The translations under genes were made by a program, and so were the position numbers. A DNA stretch of 64,000 bases from FW021-bin31 sp964467635 (GTDB lineage Bacteria > Bacteroidota > Bacteroidia > Chitinophagales > Chitinophagaceae): positions 26,557-90,556 of the forward strand of contig CAYXRN010000001.1 in assembly GCA_964467635.1 (NCBI GenBank). The letters are read 5' to 3'. The notes under the pieces were generated by a model. That model had not been told where the DNA came from and did not search any database. It was given only the letters and a program-made list of their open reading frames with translations. Positions 43,440 to 53,557 of this stretch are shown piece by piece (the stretch's first letter is position 1; every line of letters starts with the position of its first letter).

Positions 43440-44390
43440 ATGGTAAACCGGGTGACTGAATTATTTGGAATCAAATATCCGATCATACAGGCTGGAATGG
43501 TATGGACCGCAGGCTGGCGACTGGCTTCTGCGGTAAGTGCAGCAGGCGGACTGGGGGTAATCGGTGCGGGAAGTATGTATCCCCAGGTGCTTCGGGAACA
43601 CATTCAGAAATGTAAACGAGCAACCAATAAGCCGTTTGGTGTAAATGTGCCGCTGCTTTACCCCGATATAGAAAAACACTTTGAAATTATTATAGCTGAA
43701 AATGTTCAAATTGTTTTTACCTCTGCAGGGAACCCGGTCAAGTGGACTCCTTTTTTAAAGGAAAAAGGGCTCACTGTTGTCCATGTAGTACCAGGAAGTA
43801 AGTATGCTAGAAAGGCAGAAGCAGCAGGTTGTGATGCAGTTGTTGCTGAAGGCTTCGAGGCAGGTGGCCACAATGGAAGAGAAGAAACAACCACCCTCTG
43901 TTTAACTCCCTCGGTTTGTACGGCGGTAGAAGTGCCTGTGCTGACTGCCGGCGGTATCAGTTCGGGAAAGTCAATGTTAGCGGCGTTTGCCCTAGGGGCG
44001 GAAGGGGTTCAGATCGGGACACGGTTTGCTGCTTCAAAAGAAGCTTCTGCACACGTAAACTTTAAAGCACAAATCATCGGGTCAAAAGAAGGCGATACAG
44101 TGTTAACATTAAAAAAGCTTGTTCCTGTCCGGATCATTAAAAATGCTTTTTTCAACCGGGTACAAGAAGCTGAAAATCGCTGCGCTTCAAAAGAAGAGCT
44201 ACAGCAACTTTTAGGAAAGGGACGTGCTAAAAAAGGCATCTTTGAAGGGGATTTGGAGCAAGGTGAATTGGAATTAGGACAGGCAAGCGCTCTGATAAAT
44301 GAAATAAAGCCTGCAGGCGATATTTTACGGGATATTTGGGGAGAATTTTGCAGGGAAAAGAAAAGAATAGCTGACGATTTTCGGCTTTAG
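43440..44390 (+). CDS. Nitronate monooxygenase / FabK-like FMN protein
   Basis: A 316-residue TIM-barrel flavoprotein. N-terminal YPIIQAGMVW, then ASAVSAAGGLGVIGAG, AVVAEGFEAGGHNG, and TAGGISSGKSMLAAFALGAEGVQIGTRFAAS are the signature segments of nitronate monooxygenase and enoyl-ACP reductase II proteins. The context, directly after a sugar nucleotidyltransferase, does not decide between the two activities. Length fits either. Confidence 0.85.
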   Translation: MVNRVTELFGIKYPIIQAGMVWTAGWRLASAVSAAGGLGVIGAGSMYPQVLREHIQKCKRATNKPFGVNVPLLYPDIEKHFEIIIAENVQIVFTSAGNPVKWTPFLKEKGLTVVHVVPGSKYARKAEAAGCDAVVAEGFEAGGHNGREETTTLCLTPSVCTAVEVPVLTAGGISSGKSMLAAFALGAEGVQIGTRFAASKEASAHVNFKAQIIGSKEGDTVLTLKKLVPVRIIKNAFFNRVQEAENRCASKEELQQLLGKGRAKKGIFEGDLEQGELELGQASALINEIKPAGDILRDIWGEFCREKKRIADDFRL

Positions 44391-44391
44391 A

Positions 44392-44450
44392 AATGCTATC
44401 AATGATGCGCTTTTATGGTCTCGTGAGACCGAGATGGCATTTTATTTTTT
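44392..44450. terminator. Terminator between the NMO-like gene and hemJ
   Basis: AATGCTATC (44392-44400) pairs with GATGGCATT (44433-44441), allowing one G-U. An inner perfect stem GGTCTC (44417-44422) / GAGACC (44425-44430) adds to it. TTTTATTTTTT follows, giving a plus-strand intrinsic terminator. Confidence 0.8.
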
Positions 44451-44456
44451 CACCGT

Positions 44457-44996
44457 TTAGGACTTGGTTTCTCTAATCCTCTTGTATATCCGAATGGCAA
44501 ACATTAAGACAATGCCAAGAATGATTAAAGCGATCAGCCCTTTAAACATATTTAAAGTACTTTTTAAAACAGCCAGGAATACGATAGCGAAGAGGAACAG
44601 GGTAGCTACCTCATTCCATATTCTCAGTTGATTAGAAGAGTGTTTAAAAACACCTTGTTTTTGTTGACGGTAGATTCGATGCAGCGAAAAATGATATAAG
44701 TAAAGGCCAAGGACAAATACCAGTTTAGTCCATAACCAACCAGGGATATTCCATTCATTTACATAAAGGATCATCATCCAGGGGCCAAAGACAAGTGTCA
44801 GGATGGCAGACGGCCAGGTGATACCCAGCCACAACCGCCTGATCATGAGATTATATTGCTTAGATAAGATCGTGCGTTGAGGTTCTTCCCTATCCTGTGC
44901 TTCCCGATTATAAATAAACAACCTTACCATATAAAACAGGCCGGCAAACCAGGTGACAATAAAAATGATATGTAAAGCAAGGATAAAATTGTACAT
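44457..44996 (-). CDS. hemJ: HemJ-type protoporphyrinogen IX oxidase
   Basis: A 179-residue membrane protein with about five membrane helices. It has ALHIIFIVTWFAGLFYMVRL in the first helix (conserved His), and NQLRIWNEVATLFLFAIVFLA in the fourth, the usual HemJ pattern. It oxidises protoporphyrinogen IX to protoporphyrin IX using quinone, and so complements the HemN gene earlier in the window. The start at 44996 is chosen over an upstream start at 45041 because MYNFILALH is the family N-terminus. It lies next to the polysaccharide locus by position only. Confidence 0.87.
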   Translation of the reverse strand: MYNFILALHIIFIVTWFAGLFYMVRLFIYNREAQDREEPQRTILSKQYNLMIRRLWLGITWPSAILTLVFGPWMMILYVNEWNIPGWLWTKLVFVLGLYLYHFSLHRIYRQQKQGVFKHSSNQLRIWNEVATLFLFAIVFLAVLKSTLNMFKGLIALIILGIVLMFAIRIYKRIRETKS

Positions 44997-45102
44997 TAGC
45001 CAGGTCTTTCTCCTGCTGTCTTTTATTCTGGCAGCATGCAAGTTTACGCAAAATTTTTCTATTATTCACTTTATTGTTGCTAGTCCCGCCCGGTGATACC
45101 CT

Positions 45103-47532
45103 TTAAAAAAAGAACAGTTTTACTTTTTCATTTTTCTTTAGTGAGACGGTTACATAATGATCCTGAACCTCCAATAGGCTTATTTTTCCATTGTTGTTTT
45201 GCTTAACCTGAATGGTGTAATCCGGTATTCTTATTTTGAATGAATGCGGCTTATCAGCCTCAACTGTTATCGAGTGAATGTGGTTGTTTTCCCATTCGGC
45301 ACCGACAGTTCCTCCGCCCCTCACGCGTAAGCCACTAAATCTTCCCGCAGGCCAGTTTTCGGGTAATGCCGGCAGTAATTCGATAAAACCGTTCTGACTT
45401 TGGATCAGCATTTCAGCAATTCCTGCGGTTCCCCCCAAGTTTCCATCTATTTGAAAAGGCGGGTGGGCATCAAAAAGGTTAGGATAGGTTCCTCCGCCAT
45501 CGCTCATATTCATTTCGGTCTGTCCTGTTGGTTTTAATAAATCTTGGATTAAACGAAAACAATGGTTTCCATCATGCAAGCGGGCCCAAAGACTTATTTT
45601 CCAGGCAAGTGACCATCCGGTGCTAATATCTCCTCTTCTGATTAATAATTTTTTAGCTGCTTCGGCTATTTCAGGGGTCCGGGATACCGATATACCATTT
45701 CCCGGGTATAAGCCCCATAAGGGGGACACATGACGGTGATGGGGCTCTACCTCTTCATAAGGTTTCAGCCATTCCATCAGTCTTCCTTCTGCGTCAATTT
45801 GATTAGGAGGCAATTGTTTTTTGGCTTCTGCTAATTTTTTAATAAAAGTGGTATCTCTATTTAAAGTTTGCGCTGCCTCTATGACCTCTGTAAATAAGGT
45901 ACGGATAATTTGGTTGTCGATTGTGGGTCCAGCACAGATATGTGCTATTTTCCCATTCGGTAGCTTAAATGCATTCTCGGGAGAATTGGATGGGGCGGTT
46001 ACCAACCAGCCATTTCGAGGGTCTTTAATCAACGTACTTAAATAGAAGGCTGCTGAACCTTTTAATATGGGATAAATTCGCTTGAGATAGCCGGGATCCA
46101 ACGTGAATGCATAATGCTGCCAAAGCATGTGACATAGCCAGCCCGACCCCGAGTTCGTTGCTCCCCATGAAGCACTTTCTCCCGGAGCTGTATACCCCCA
46201 TACGTTGGTAATCACATGTGCGACCCAACCTTTTCCCTTATAATAAATTTTTGCAGTTTTTTGCCCCGGTTCCACCAGTCCTTTAACCAAAGTATAAAAA
46301 GGTTCGTTCAGCATAGGCAGATTGCCTACCTCTATCGGCCAGTGGTTCATTTGAATATTAATATCCAGGTGATAATCTCCGTTCCAAGGAGTTTGTATAG
46401 TATTAGCCCATAAACCTTGCAGGTTAGGAGGTAGCAGGCCCGGTCGGGTGCTGCTGATCAATAAATAGCGGCCGTACTGAAAATATAATACCGGCAAACC
46501 ATTATCCGTGGGGTCTTTAGTAAAGGCCATCAGCCTTTCATCTGTCGGTAAAGCTGCTTGTCTTAAGTTTTTGTTGGTTAGCGAAAATGTGGCCCGATGA
46601 AATAGTCTTTGGTATGCCCGTATATGCTCTTTTCTTGCCTGGGGGTAGGGTTTATCCATTGCCGTTTTTAAAAACTGTGCCGTTTTTTCTTTAAAAGGAA
46701 AGTGACGGAAATCTGTAGCGGAAGATATATAGATGATGGCAGTATTGGCTTTTTTGATTTGCAAGGCAGAATCTAAAGAGATGAGTTTTCCCCCTTCATG
46801 TTTTATCCTTACCCGGGTTAAATAACGCATTCCTTTGTTGACCGAAGGGATGCCGTCATTGAGCCGACCATACATTTTGAGCTCCTCTCCTTCTACTGCT
46901 GTTGTATATCGTTCAGGTCGATCCAGTGATAGCGTAAAATTAATCTTGCCCGGTTTGTCAGCCGTAATTTTTATGATCACCACATCATCTGAAAAACTGG
47001 CAAAGTATGCTCTTTTATAAGTTGTCCCATTGATTGAATAGCTGCACTTCGCCAAGGCCGAGTCTATTGCGAGTTGCCAGATATAATGTTGAGGGCTTAC
47101 ATTATTACTATCTGTGCTATATTGATAGCTGATTTGCAGGTTTCCCAAAACCTGATAACTACCATAAGGAACATTTGCTCCATGGCCGTGGCCTGAGCCG
47201 GCTCCTCTACAGACAAAGTATTTGTTAACCAATGCTTCGGCTTCCGCATTTTTACCGGCAAAGATCAGTTGTCGAATTTCGTCTAGGTGATTTGCAGCAC
47301 CTTTCCTGTTGGCATCTTGCGGACTTCCGGACCATAGGGTAATATCATTTAAAATAATATTTTCATGCAGCACACCACCATCCGGCATGGCGCCCAAGCG
47401 GCCATTGCCCAGTGGAAGGGATGCCAACCAGTTTTTAGCGGGATGATCGTACCATAAACGTAAATTTCTTTGAGCCGTACAGAGAAACAGATTCGTCAAC
47501 AAGAAACATATAAACAAGGTATACTTTTTCAT
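45103..47532 (-). CDS. GH95 alpha-L-fucosidase, exported
   Basis: An 809-residue glycoside hydrolase family 95 enzyme with a signal peptide (LFICFLLTNLFLCTAQ). Family signatures are PLGNGRLGAMPDG, DYHLDINIQMNHWPIEVGNL (catalytic Asn pair), RHVSPLWGLYPG and PFQIDGNLGGTAGIAEML (general acid region). GH95 enzymes cleave alpha-1,2-linked fucose, usually from galactose, by inversion. It is the last gene of the minus-strand polysaccharide locus, 84 bp after a GH29 gene. The full domain set is intact. Confidence 0.93.
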   Translation of the reverse strand: MKKYTLFICFLLTNLFLCTAQRNLRLWYDHPAKNWLASLPLGNGRLGAMPDGGVLHENIILNDITLWSGSPQDANRKGAANHLDEIRQLIFAGKNAEAEALVNKYFVCRGAGSGHGHGANVPYGSYQVLGNLQISYQYSTDSNNVSPQHYIWQLAIDSALAKCSYSINGTTYKRAYFASFSDDVVIIKITADKPGKINFTLSLDRPERYTTAVEGEELKMYGRLNDGIPSVNKGMRYLTRVRIKHEGGKLISLDSALQIKKANTAIIYISSATDFRHFPFKEKTAQFLKTAMDKPYPQARKEHIRAYQRLFHRATFSLTNKNLRQAALPTDERLMAFTKDPTDNGLPVLYFQYGRYLLISSTRPGLLPPNLQGLWANTIQTPWNGDYHLDINIQMNHWPIEVGNLPMLNEPFYTLVKGLVEPGQKTAKIYYKGKGWVAHVITNVWGYTAPGESASWGATNSGSGWLCHMLWQHYAFTLDPGYLKRIYPILKGSAAFYLSTLIKDPRNGWLVTAPSNSPENAFKLPNGKIAHICAGPTIDNQIIRTLFTEVIEAAQTLNRDTTFIKKLAEAKKQLPPNQIDAEGRLMEWLKPYEEVEPHHRHVSPLWGLYPGNGISVSRTPEIAEAAKKLLIRRGDISTGWSLAWKISLWARLHDGNHCFRLIQDLLKPTGQTEMNMSDGGGTYPNLFDAHPPFQIDGNLGGTAGIAEMLIQSQNGFIELLPALPENWPAGRFSGLRVRGGGTVGAEWENNHIHSITVEADKPHSFKIRIPDYTIQVKQNNNGKISLLEVQDHYVTVSLKKNEKVKLFFF

Positions 47533-47616
47533 TTTACGCCAATTATTAGCTGCGGAATCAGAAGTTTAGCCAAGGTTCTTCTGTATAATCCGGCGTCTCC
47601 TTTGATTTTAAGTATA

Positions 47617-49749
47617 TTATTCGTGAAAGAGCATGCCTGAAGGAATAGCTTTTTTACTTCCTTTACCCTGCTTAATCGCTACTGCCAACGAATTATTTCC
47701 TCCTCCATCAAAGTATCGCACTTTTATCTTATGAAATCCTTTTTTCAATGCTATTTCTCCTTCTTTTTCCAGTTCGCCGTGTGCACCGCCATTATCGACT
47801 ACCTGTATGCCATCTATCCATAAGTCACTTCCATCATCAGATGTAGTGTAAAACGTATAAATATCACTTTTTTTAATTTTAATAAATCCGGAAAACGTAA
47901 ATGCATACTTTTCCTTTTTTATCTTTTCACCTAAAGAAATAGTTGGAATGATGCCCTCTTTTATAACCTTAGCGTCTTTGATGACATCTAGCGAAGGGGG
48001 CTGAGGTTCATAATATTTAAATCGAATTCCTGGTTTGGCGTTATTAACCTGTATACTTTTGTACCAGATGCGCTTCTTCACTATGGCTGTATCCATATTG
48101 CTACTTACCCATCCTTCTTTAAAAGCAATGACTTTAATGGTCTTTGTGTTATTCAGAGTAAAAGGTCCCTTATAAAGCGGATCACTTTTATTGGGTTTGC
48201 TGCCATTTAGCGTGTAATGAATTTCTACGTTATTGGTTTTTGATGCAATTCGTACCACCGGCTTCGCTGTAAAACTTTTATAAGTGACTTGAATTTCCGG
48301 CTTGCTGATAAAGCCGGGAGCATTGGCAATCTTAACCACATAAGCATCGGAAGGCTTCATTTTGTTCATATCCAAAGGAGGAAGCGTTATCTGAACATCA
48401 CTTCCCATATTTTTCCAAGACAATTTTTGTCCGGTCACTAACAGGGTAGCTACAGCATTATGCGGCAAAGTAAGGCCTTTTACCCACAGTCCGTCATGTT
48501 CGGGATATTGAGGAAGAATGCAGTATAGGTTATGCCCTTTATGGGTGAAAAATATTTCTTTAACAGCATAGCCTGGTTCAGGATCAACCGTTTGTTTGAG
48601 TAAAAGTGTCTCTCCTTTTTTAGGCTTATAATCTTTTTTTCCTTCGGACCATTGACAACCGGTCTTCCATGGACGGGTGCCATAAATTGCTTCGCCGTTT
48701 GTATGCAGCCATTCTCCAATGTGTAGTAAACGCTCCTGCATTACCGGTGGAATTTTTCCATCCGCCCGCGGACCAATATCCAGCAGAAAATTTCCGCCCC
48801 GGCTTACTATATCAATTAACTGTAATGTTAATAAACGACCGGAGCTGTAATCTGTTATATCCTCTGCACGATTGTACCCGTAAGAATATCCCATGCCCTG
48901 GCTTTCTTCAAAATAATGTCCATCAAAGGTAAGACCGGGTTGATATTCCGGGGTATAAACCATGCCGTGATGAAACCGGACTCCTCCACCCCAGCGATCA
49001 TATGTGACGATGCTGTCTTTCATCGGGCTATCGTTGTATAGCCATGCAAGAAATTGTTTAGCATGCCAGGTTGCTGCACTATGATCCCAGCCGCCATCAG
49101 TAAATAAAACATAAGGCCGGTAATTGTTGATAAGGTCTTTTAGCTGTGGTATGGTATGAGTTGCAACAAATTTATTTACGTCTTTAAGATATAAGGGATT
49201 ATACCATTCATACAAAGAATAATAGAGCCCCGGTTTTACGTCTGTTTTACGCAAAGCGGTAAATAATTCTTTGATTAGGTCCCGGTGTGGACCTACTTCT
49301 GTTGAATTCCACGGTAATCCCCAGTCCCTGTCAGCAACCTTACTGGGCCAAAGACAATAACCGTCATGATGTTTGGACGTAAGTGCTACGTATTTCGCAC
49401 CCGACTTTTCAAATAATTTGGCCCATGCATCCGGATCGAACAACTCGGCCTTGAAGTATTTTGCGAGATCATAATAACTCTGGTCTCCATAGACTTTTCT
49501 GTGATAGCGCGCGGTAGGACTGGTAGAATCAGATCGTAATTTATGTTGATACCACTCCGAATAACCCCCTACTTTGGAGTACGCCGGAACAGAATATACC
49601 CCCCAATGAATAAATATTCCAAACTTGGCATCTTTATACCATTCAGGAACAGGCTTTGTGTCCAACGATTTCCACGTCGGTTGATATTGGGCATGGGCAA
49701 CAGAGGTCAAAAGCAAAATATAAATTAACAGCCAGCATTTTCGAAACAT
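47617..49749 (-). CDS. GH29 alpha-L-fucosidase with chitobiase-type and PA14 domains
   Basis: A 710-residue exported enzyme (signal MFRKCWLLIYILLLTSVAHA). The GH29 barrel covers about residues 25-350 with FGIFIHWGVYS, SKHHDGYCLWPS and VLFTDGGWDHS, the last holding the likely nucleophile Asp. A beta-sandwich follows, then a chitobiase/beta-hexosaminidase C-terminal domain (about 490-570) and a PA14 domain (about 585-710; TTSDDGSDLWIDG), both probably binding carbohydrate. GH29 is retaining. It sits between sulfatase and GH95 genes in the fucan locus. Confidence 0.93.
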   Translation of the reverse strand: MFRKCWLLIYILLLTSVAHAQYQPTWKSLDTKPVPEWYKDAKFGIFIHWGVYSVPAYSKVGGYSEWYQHKLRSDSTSPTARYHRKVYGDQSYYDLAKYFKAELFDPDAWAKLFEKSGAKYVALTSKHHDGYCLWPSKVADRDWGLPWNSTEVGPHRDLIKELFTALRKTDVKPGLYYSLYEWYNPLYLKDVNKFVATHTIPQLKDLINNYRPYVLFTDGGWDHSAATWHAKQFLAWLYNDSPMKDSIVTYDRWGGGVRFHHGMVYTPEYQPGLTFDGHYFEESQGMGYSYGYNRAEDITDYSSGRLLTLQLIDIVSRGGNFLLDIGPRADGKIPPVMQERLLHIGEWLHTNGEAIYGTRPWKTGCQWSEGKKDYKPKKGETLLLKQTVDPEPGYAVKEIFFTHKGHNLYCILPQYPEHDGLWVKGLTLPHNAVATLLVTGQKLSWKNMGSDVQITLPPLDMNKMKPSDAYVVKIANAPGFISKPEIQVTYKSFTAKPVVRIASKTNNVEIHYTLNGSKPNKSDPLYKGPFTLNNTKTIKVIAFKEGWVSSNMDTAIVKKRIWYKSIQVNNAKPGIRFKYYEPQPPSLDVIKDAKVIKEGIIPTISLGEKIKKEKYAFTFSGFIKIKKSDIYTFYTTSDDGSDLWIDGIQVVDNGGAHGELEKEGEIALKKGFHKIKVRYFDGGGNNSLAVAIKQGKGSKKAIPSGMLFHE

Positions 49750-49843
49750 GGTAAAACATTTTTTATCTTAAAAATACAATAACACAAAAGTAAACTATCC
49801 AAAGGTTCTTAATGATGTTATTTTCGCTGTCTGTTATAGTATA

Positions 49844-51385
49844 TTACCTGTTCACAATGTCCTCTGGCCAAGGCACCATTTTTCCTGTTGCTTTGACAAC
49901 TGGCATCTGGGCGTTGACCTGTTTAAGCCCTTTAGTAAGCAGGTGGGCCAATTGCTTTGTTTTTTTGGGATATTGACTGGCGAGATTATATTGCTCACGA
50001 ATGTCTTCTTGAAGATCGTATAACCGAAGCTTGCCTTGCTTTTGTAAGTAGATGAGTTTCCAGTTGCCTTTCCGTATCGCACTTGCCCAGGAATAGCCCG
50101 GTACTCCCCGGTCTCCACCCCAGTTATTCGGGAAGTGCCAGATCAATATCCGGTTTGTGTCACGATAAGTCGGATTTTTCAAGACTGGAACAAAGCTCTT
50201 TCCGTCTACTTTTTGAAGGGTCTTGTAGTGTTCAATGCCAGCGATTTGTAATATAGTTGGAAAGAAATCCCATGCGGCCACGTATTGGTCGGTGATGCTT
50301 CCGGGGCGAGTTACGCCGGGCCAAGAAACCAGCATCGGTTCCCTGATTCCCCCTTCGTACAACGAGCCTTTTCCATAACGCAAAGGATAATTTTGCGTAT
50401 CCATTTCGCCTGTTCGCGGAGGATGACTTAGGCCGCCATTGTCAGACATGAAAATAATAACGGTATGCTTAGTTAATCCTTTTTTATCCAGATAATTCAT
50501 AAGCGTGCCCAGACTCGCGTCCATTCCTTCGATTAAGGCGGCATATGCTGCCTCCGATTTATTTAATCCCTGTTTTAAGTATTTATCAATATATCTCGGA
50601 TCTGGATTGTATGGCAGGTGAACCGCATAATGCGCCATGTAAAGGAAAAAGGGCTGATGTCGCTTTTGCGCGGTATCCATGGCTTTCATGGCCTCAAGGG
50701 TCAGTGCTTTTGTTAGAAATGTTTCCGTACCCCAATATTTTTTCAGTCCATTAATGGCGCGCAATCTGAACTTACCTTTTACATGACCGTAGTTCTTTGT
50801 GCCCAGGTAGGAAGCTGGATTTCCTGCCGCGCTTCCAGCTATGTTTACCTCCGCACCCAAGTTTTCAGGGTTCGCCCCTGGGGTTTGATATGCACCGAAA
50901 TGGGCTTTCCCGCAATGGATAGTGAAATAGCCGTGATCTTTCAGTATTTGAAATAATGAAGTCGCGTAAACCGTATGAGGAATACCTTTTACGGGACTTA
51001 ATCCGTTTACATTCCAGTCGGGTTTTTTTAATACAGGATCTTTCGGATCTACAGCTTTATTCCTGTACATTGTCCAGTTGGTAACTTTATGGTGTGCCGC
51101 ATTCATTCCAGTAATGAGACTAACGCGGGTTGGCGTACAGATGGAGTTTGCATAGGCCGCTGTAAATTTCATGGATCGTGTGGCAAGCCGTTCCATATTA
51201 GGCGTGTAAAATTTTTTATTAGCCGCTGTCATCGAATCCCAAAATGGGACTGACGTATCCTGCCAGCCCATGTCATCTACCAAGAAAACAATGATATTAG
51301 GACGCTGTGCTTTTTTTTCTTGGGCTTTAAGCGAAAAGGCACTAATCCACAACAATAAAAGAAGGAAACTGATTTTATATTTCAT
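49844..51385 (-). CDS. Type I sulfatase, exported
   Basis: A 513-residue sulfatase with a signal peptide (SFLLLLLWISAFSLKA). The formylglycine site is CTPTR (in SICTPTRVSLITGM), so it needs maturation by a formylglycine-generating enzyme or anSME. Metal-site motifs are VDDMGWQD, FMSDNGGLSHPP and a catalytic HCGKAHFG near residue 150. It probably removes sulfate from a fucose- or galactose-containing glycan in the periplasm. The gene begins 26 bp from the remains of a small broken frame and is itself intact. Confidence 0.92.
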   Translation of the reverse strand: MKYKISFLLLLLWISAFSLKAQEKKAQRPNIIVFLVDDMGWQDTSVPFWDSMTAANKKFYTPNMERLATRSMKFTAAYANSICTPTRVSLITGMNAAHHKVTNWTMYRNKAVDPKDPVLKKPDWNVNGLSPVKGIPHTVYATSLFQILKDHGYFTIHCGKAHFGAYQTPGANPENLGAEVNIAGSAAGNPASYLGTKNYGHVKGKFRLRAINGLKKYWGTETFLTKALTLEAMKAMDTAQKRHQPFFLYMAHYAVHLPYNPDPRYIDKYLKQGLNKSEAAYAALIEGMDASLGTLMNYLDKKGLTKHTVIIFMSDNGGLSHPPRTGEMDTQNYPLRYGKGSLYEGGIREPMLVSWPGVTRPGSITDQYVAAWDFFPTILQIAGIEHYKTLQKVDGKSFVPVLKNPTYRDTNRILIWHFPNNWGGDRGVPGYSWASAIRKGNWKLIYLQKQGKLRLYDLQEDIREQYNLASQYPKKTKQLAHLLTKGLKQVNAQMPVVKATGKMVPWPEDIVNR

Positions 51386-51410
51386 ACATCCTTTTTAATT
51401 TTAACGCCGG

Positions 51411-51732
51411 CTATTCTGTCATGCTTTTAGCGTTATTAGTGTGCCGCTTATGGACATCGAATCTGATCAAAGGGGGAGGCTCTTCATGCATCCCGTTTAG
51501 TAACGACCGATTTAAAAAATAAGAATCATTTACAAGCCCTTGCAGTGCCTTAGCTGTCTCTTCCCATTGATTGACTGCTAATATTTTAATCTAAATGTAT
51601 CCGCAGATCTTTTTGAATTCTTTAATATTAAGAAGAACAAAGTCGCTTTTGATGCAGTTATGTTTCCAATTATAGCTACCGCCAGGCTCCTGTATCTGAT
51701 TGTTCAGCAGGCGTTTTTTCTTTTTTTGTCAT
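51411..51732 (-). pseudogene. Small disrupted reading frame between sulfatase genes (unidentified)
   Basis: From ATG 51732 (MTKKEKTPAEQSD, preceded by GAGGTG) a frame runs to a TAG at 51676-51678. A different frame then reads SYNWKHNCIKSDFVLLNIKE, FKKICGYI, an in-frame TAG at 51591-51593, and then ILAVNQWEETAKALQGLVND to PPPLIRFDVHKR and a stop at 51411-51413. The stretch has coding-like character but I do not recognise the family. It looks like a roughly 105-residue gene with one frameshift and one nonsense codon. A chance ORF cannot be excluded. Confidence 0.5.
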
Positions 51733-51879
51733 ATTCACCTCAATATTGTTCGTGTGCTTTAAAAATGCTTCAATTTTTCAGGATATGCTTTATGACTAAA
51801 ACCATAGGTTAATCTGGACGACTTTACCGCAGTTATTTCTGCCAGGGTGGTTGGTGCGCTTATCGTAGTTTGGGCATAC

Positions 51880-53454
51880 TTACATTTTATTCAACGTTAA
51901 CTGTGGAATGCTGTCCTCATACTTCTTCATTTGCACTTTTAACTGATAAATCATTGAATCCTGTACCGCTTTATAGTCGGTGTTTCCAAAGATATTATTT
52001 AATTCATGCGGATCTTTCTTCATATCATACAACTCCCATTCATCGTTTTCATAAAAGTAAATCAACTTGTAGCGTTTGGAACGCACCCCAACCTGCTTAG
52101 CGACATTATGTTCCCCGCCATTTACATAATAATGATAGTAAACATACTTCCGCCAGTCTTTAGGTATAGTGCCTTCTAATATAGGTAAAAAACTTCTGCC
52201 TTGCATGTCCTCCGGGATCTTTGCTCCGGCAGCATCCAATAGCGTTTCACCAATGTCCAGATTCATTACGGGGGCGTTGCTTTTGGTGCCCGGTTTAATG
52301 ACACCCGGCCAGCTAACAATAAGCGGAGTACGGAAAGACTCTTTATACATAAATCGTTTGTCAAACCAGCCATGTTCTCCGAGATAGAACCCTTGATCGG
52401 AAGTGTAGACAATGATGGTATTTTTATACAATCCATGCGTTTTAAGGTAATTGATTACGCGCCCGACATTGTCATCGATTGTTTGTACCGTACGCAGATA
52501 ATCCTTAATAAAACGCTGATATTTCCATTTGGTCAACGCCTTTCCTTTTAGTTTGGCTTTGCGAAAAGCGTCGTTTTAAGGTTTATAGGCTTTCAAATAA
52601 GATTGTTTTTCTTAGGGATTGAGCCTCCCGAAATTAGCTATACATAGCTTGTCGTAGCGTTTGTATGGCGGCTTGGGAAACATTTCTTCTTTCAGGTCAT
52701 ATTCAGGAGAAAGCCACTTGCTGATTTCCATTTTCTGTTCATGAGCTGCACTTGTTCGGGTCCGGTAATCATCAAACAATGTTGGAGGTTCGGGAATGGT
52801 TACAGAATCGAATTTATTCAGGTACTTTATCTCAGGCATGAAATTTCTGTGTGGCGCTTTATTCCATACCAAGAGGCAGAAAGGCTTAGTAGTATCCCTG
52901 TCGTTCAGCCAGTCAATAGCATAATCAGTAACCAGATTGGTGGCGTATCCTTTTACTTTAACCGTATCGCCGTTTTGATGGATAAATAATGGGTTGTAAT
53001 ACTCTCCCTGGCCGGGGAAAATGGTCCAGTAATCAAAGCCGGTAGGATAGGAAAACAGGTGCCACTTTCCTATCAGGGCCGTTGTATATCCAGCTTGTTG
53101 AAGCTGTTTCGGAAAAGTAGTTTGAGTTCCGTCAAACACATCGCCAATAGCTTTTACGCTGCTCTTATTACTGTATTTGCAGCTGATAATAGACGCACGG
53201 CTGGGAGCGCAAAGCGAGTTATTTACAAACGCATGATTAAACAGCATCCCATGTGCGGCCAAACTATCAATATGAGGCGTATGATTAAGGCCATAACCAT
53301 ATGCACTAATGGCCTGATAACCGTGATCATCACTCATGATAAATACGATATTCGGCCGTTTTTTTTCCGACTGCTGTTCTTTTGTCTGTGTGCAGGAGAA
53401 TAGGAATAAGGTGCTCAAAAAAAGTCCTAAGGCAAGTTGTTCTATTTTATTCAT
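51880..53454 (-). pseudogene. Sulfatase gene interrupted by two in-frame TAA codons
   Basis: Read through, this is a 524-residue type I sulfatase with signal LALGLFLSTLFLFSCTQ (lipoprotein-like), the formylglycine site CAPSR, FIMSDDHGYQ, LIGKWHLFSY, and a C-terminal YTSDQGFYLGEHGW and RSKRYKLIYF. The frame is interrupted at 52612-52614 and 52576-52578, both TAA. Between them EKQSYLKAYKP and after them NDAFRKAKLKGKALTKWK continue the usual sulfatase linker, and both halves are in the same frame. CAA (Gln) is the likely ancestral codon at each, by inference. The C-terminal half alone could start only at an internal ATG without a signal. The glycine of the family CxPSR...GK segment is a Cys here (IISCK). 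Confidence 0.85.
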
Positions 53455-53557
53455 AACGATGGATGTTTCCAGATGTTTTATGTTGATGTGTTAATTTATT
53501 CTGGTTTTACGCGGCCTCGCAGCCTATGTGACTTTCCGACTATGAATAGTTCCTCTT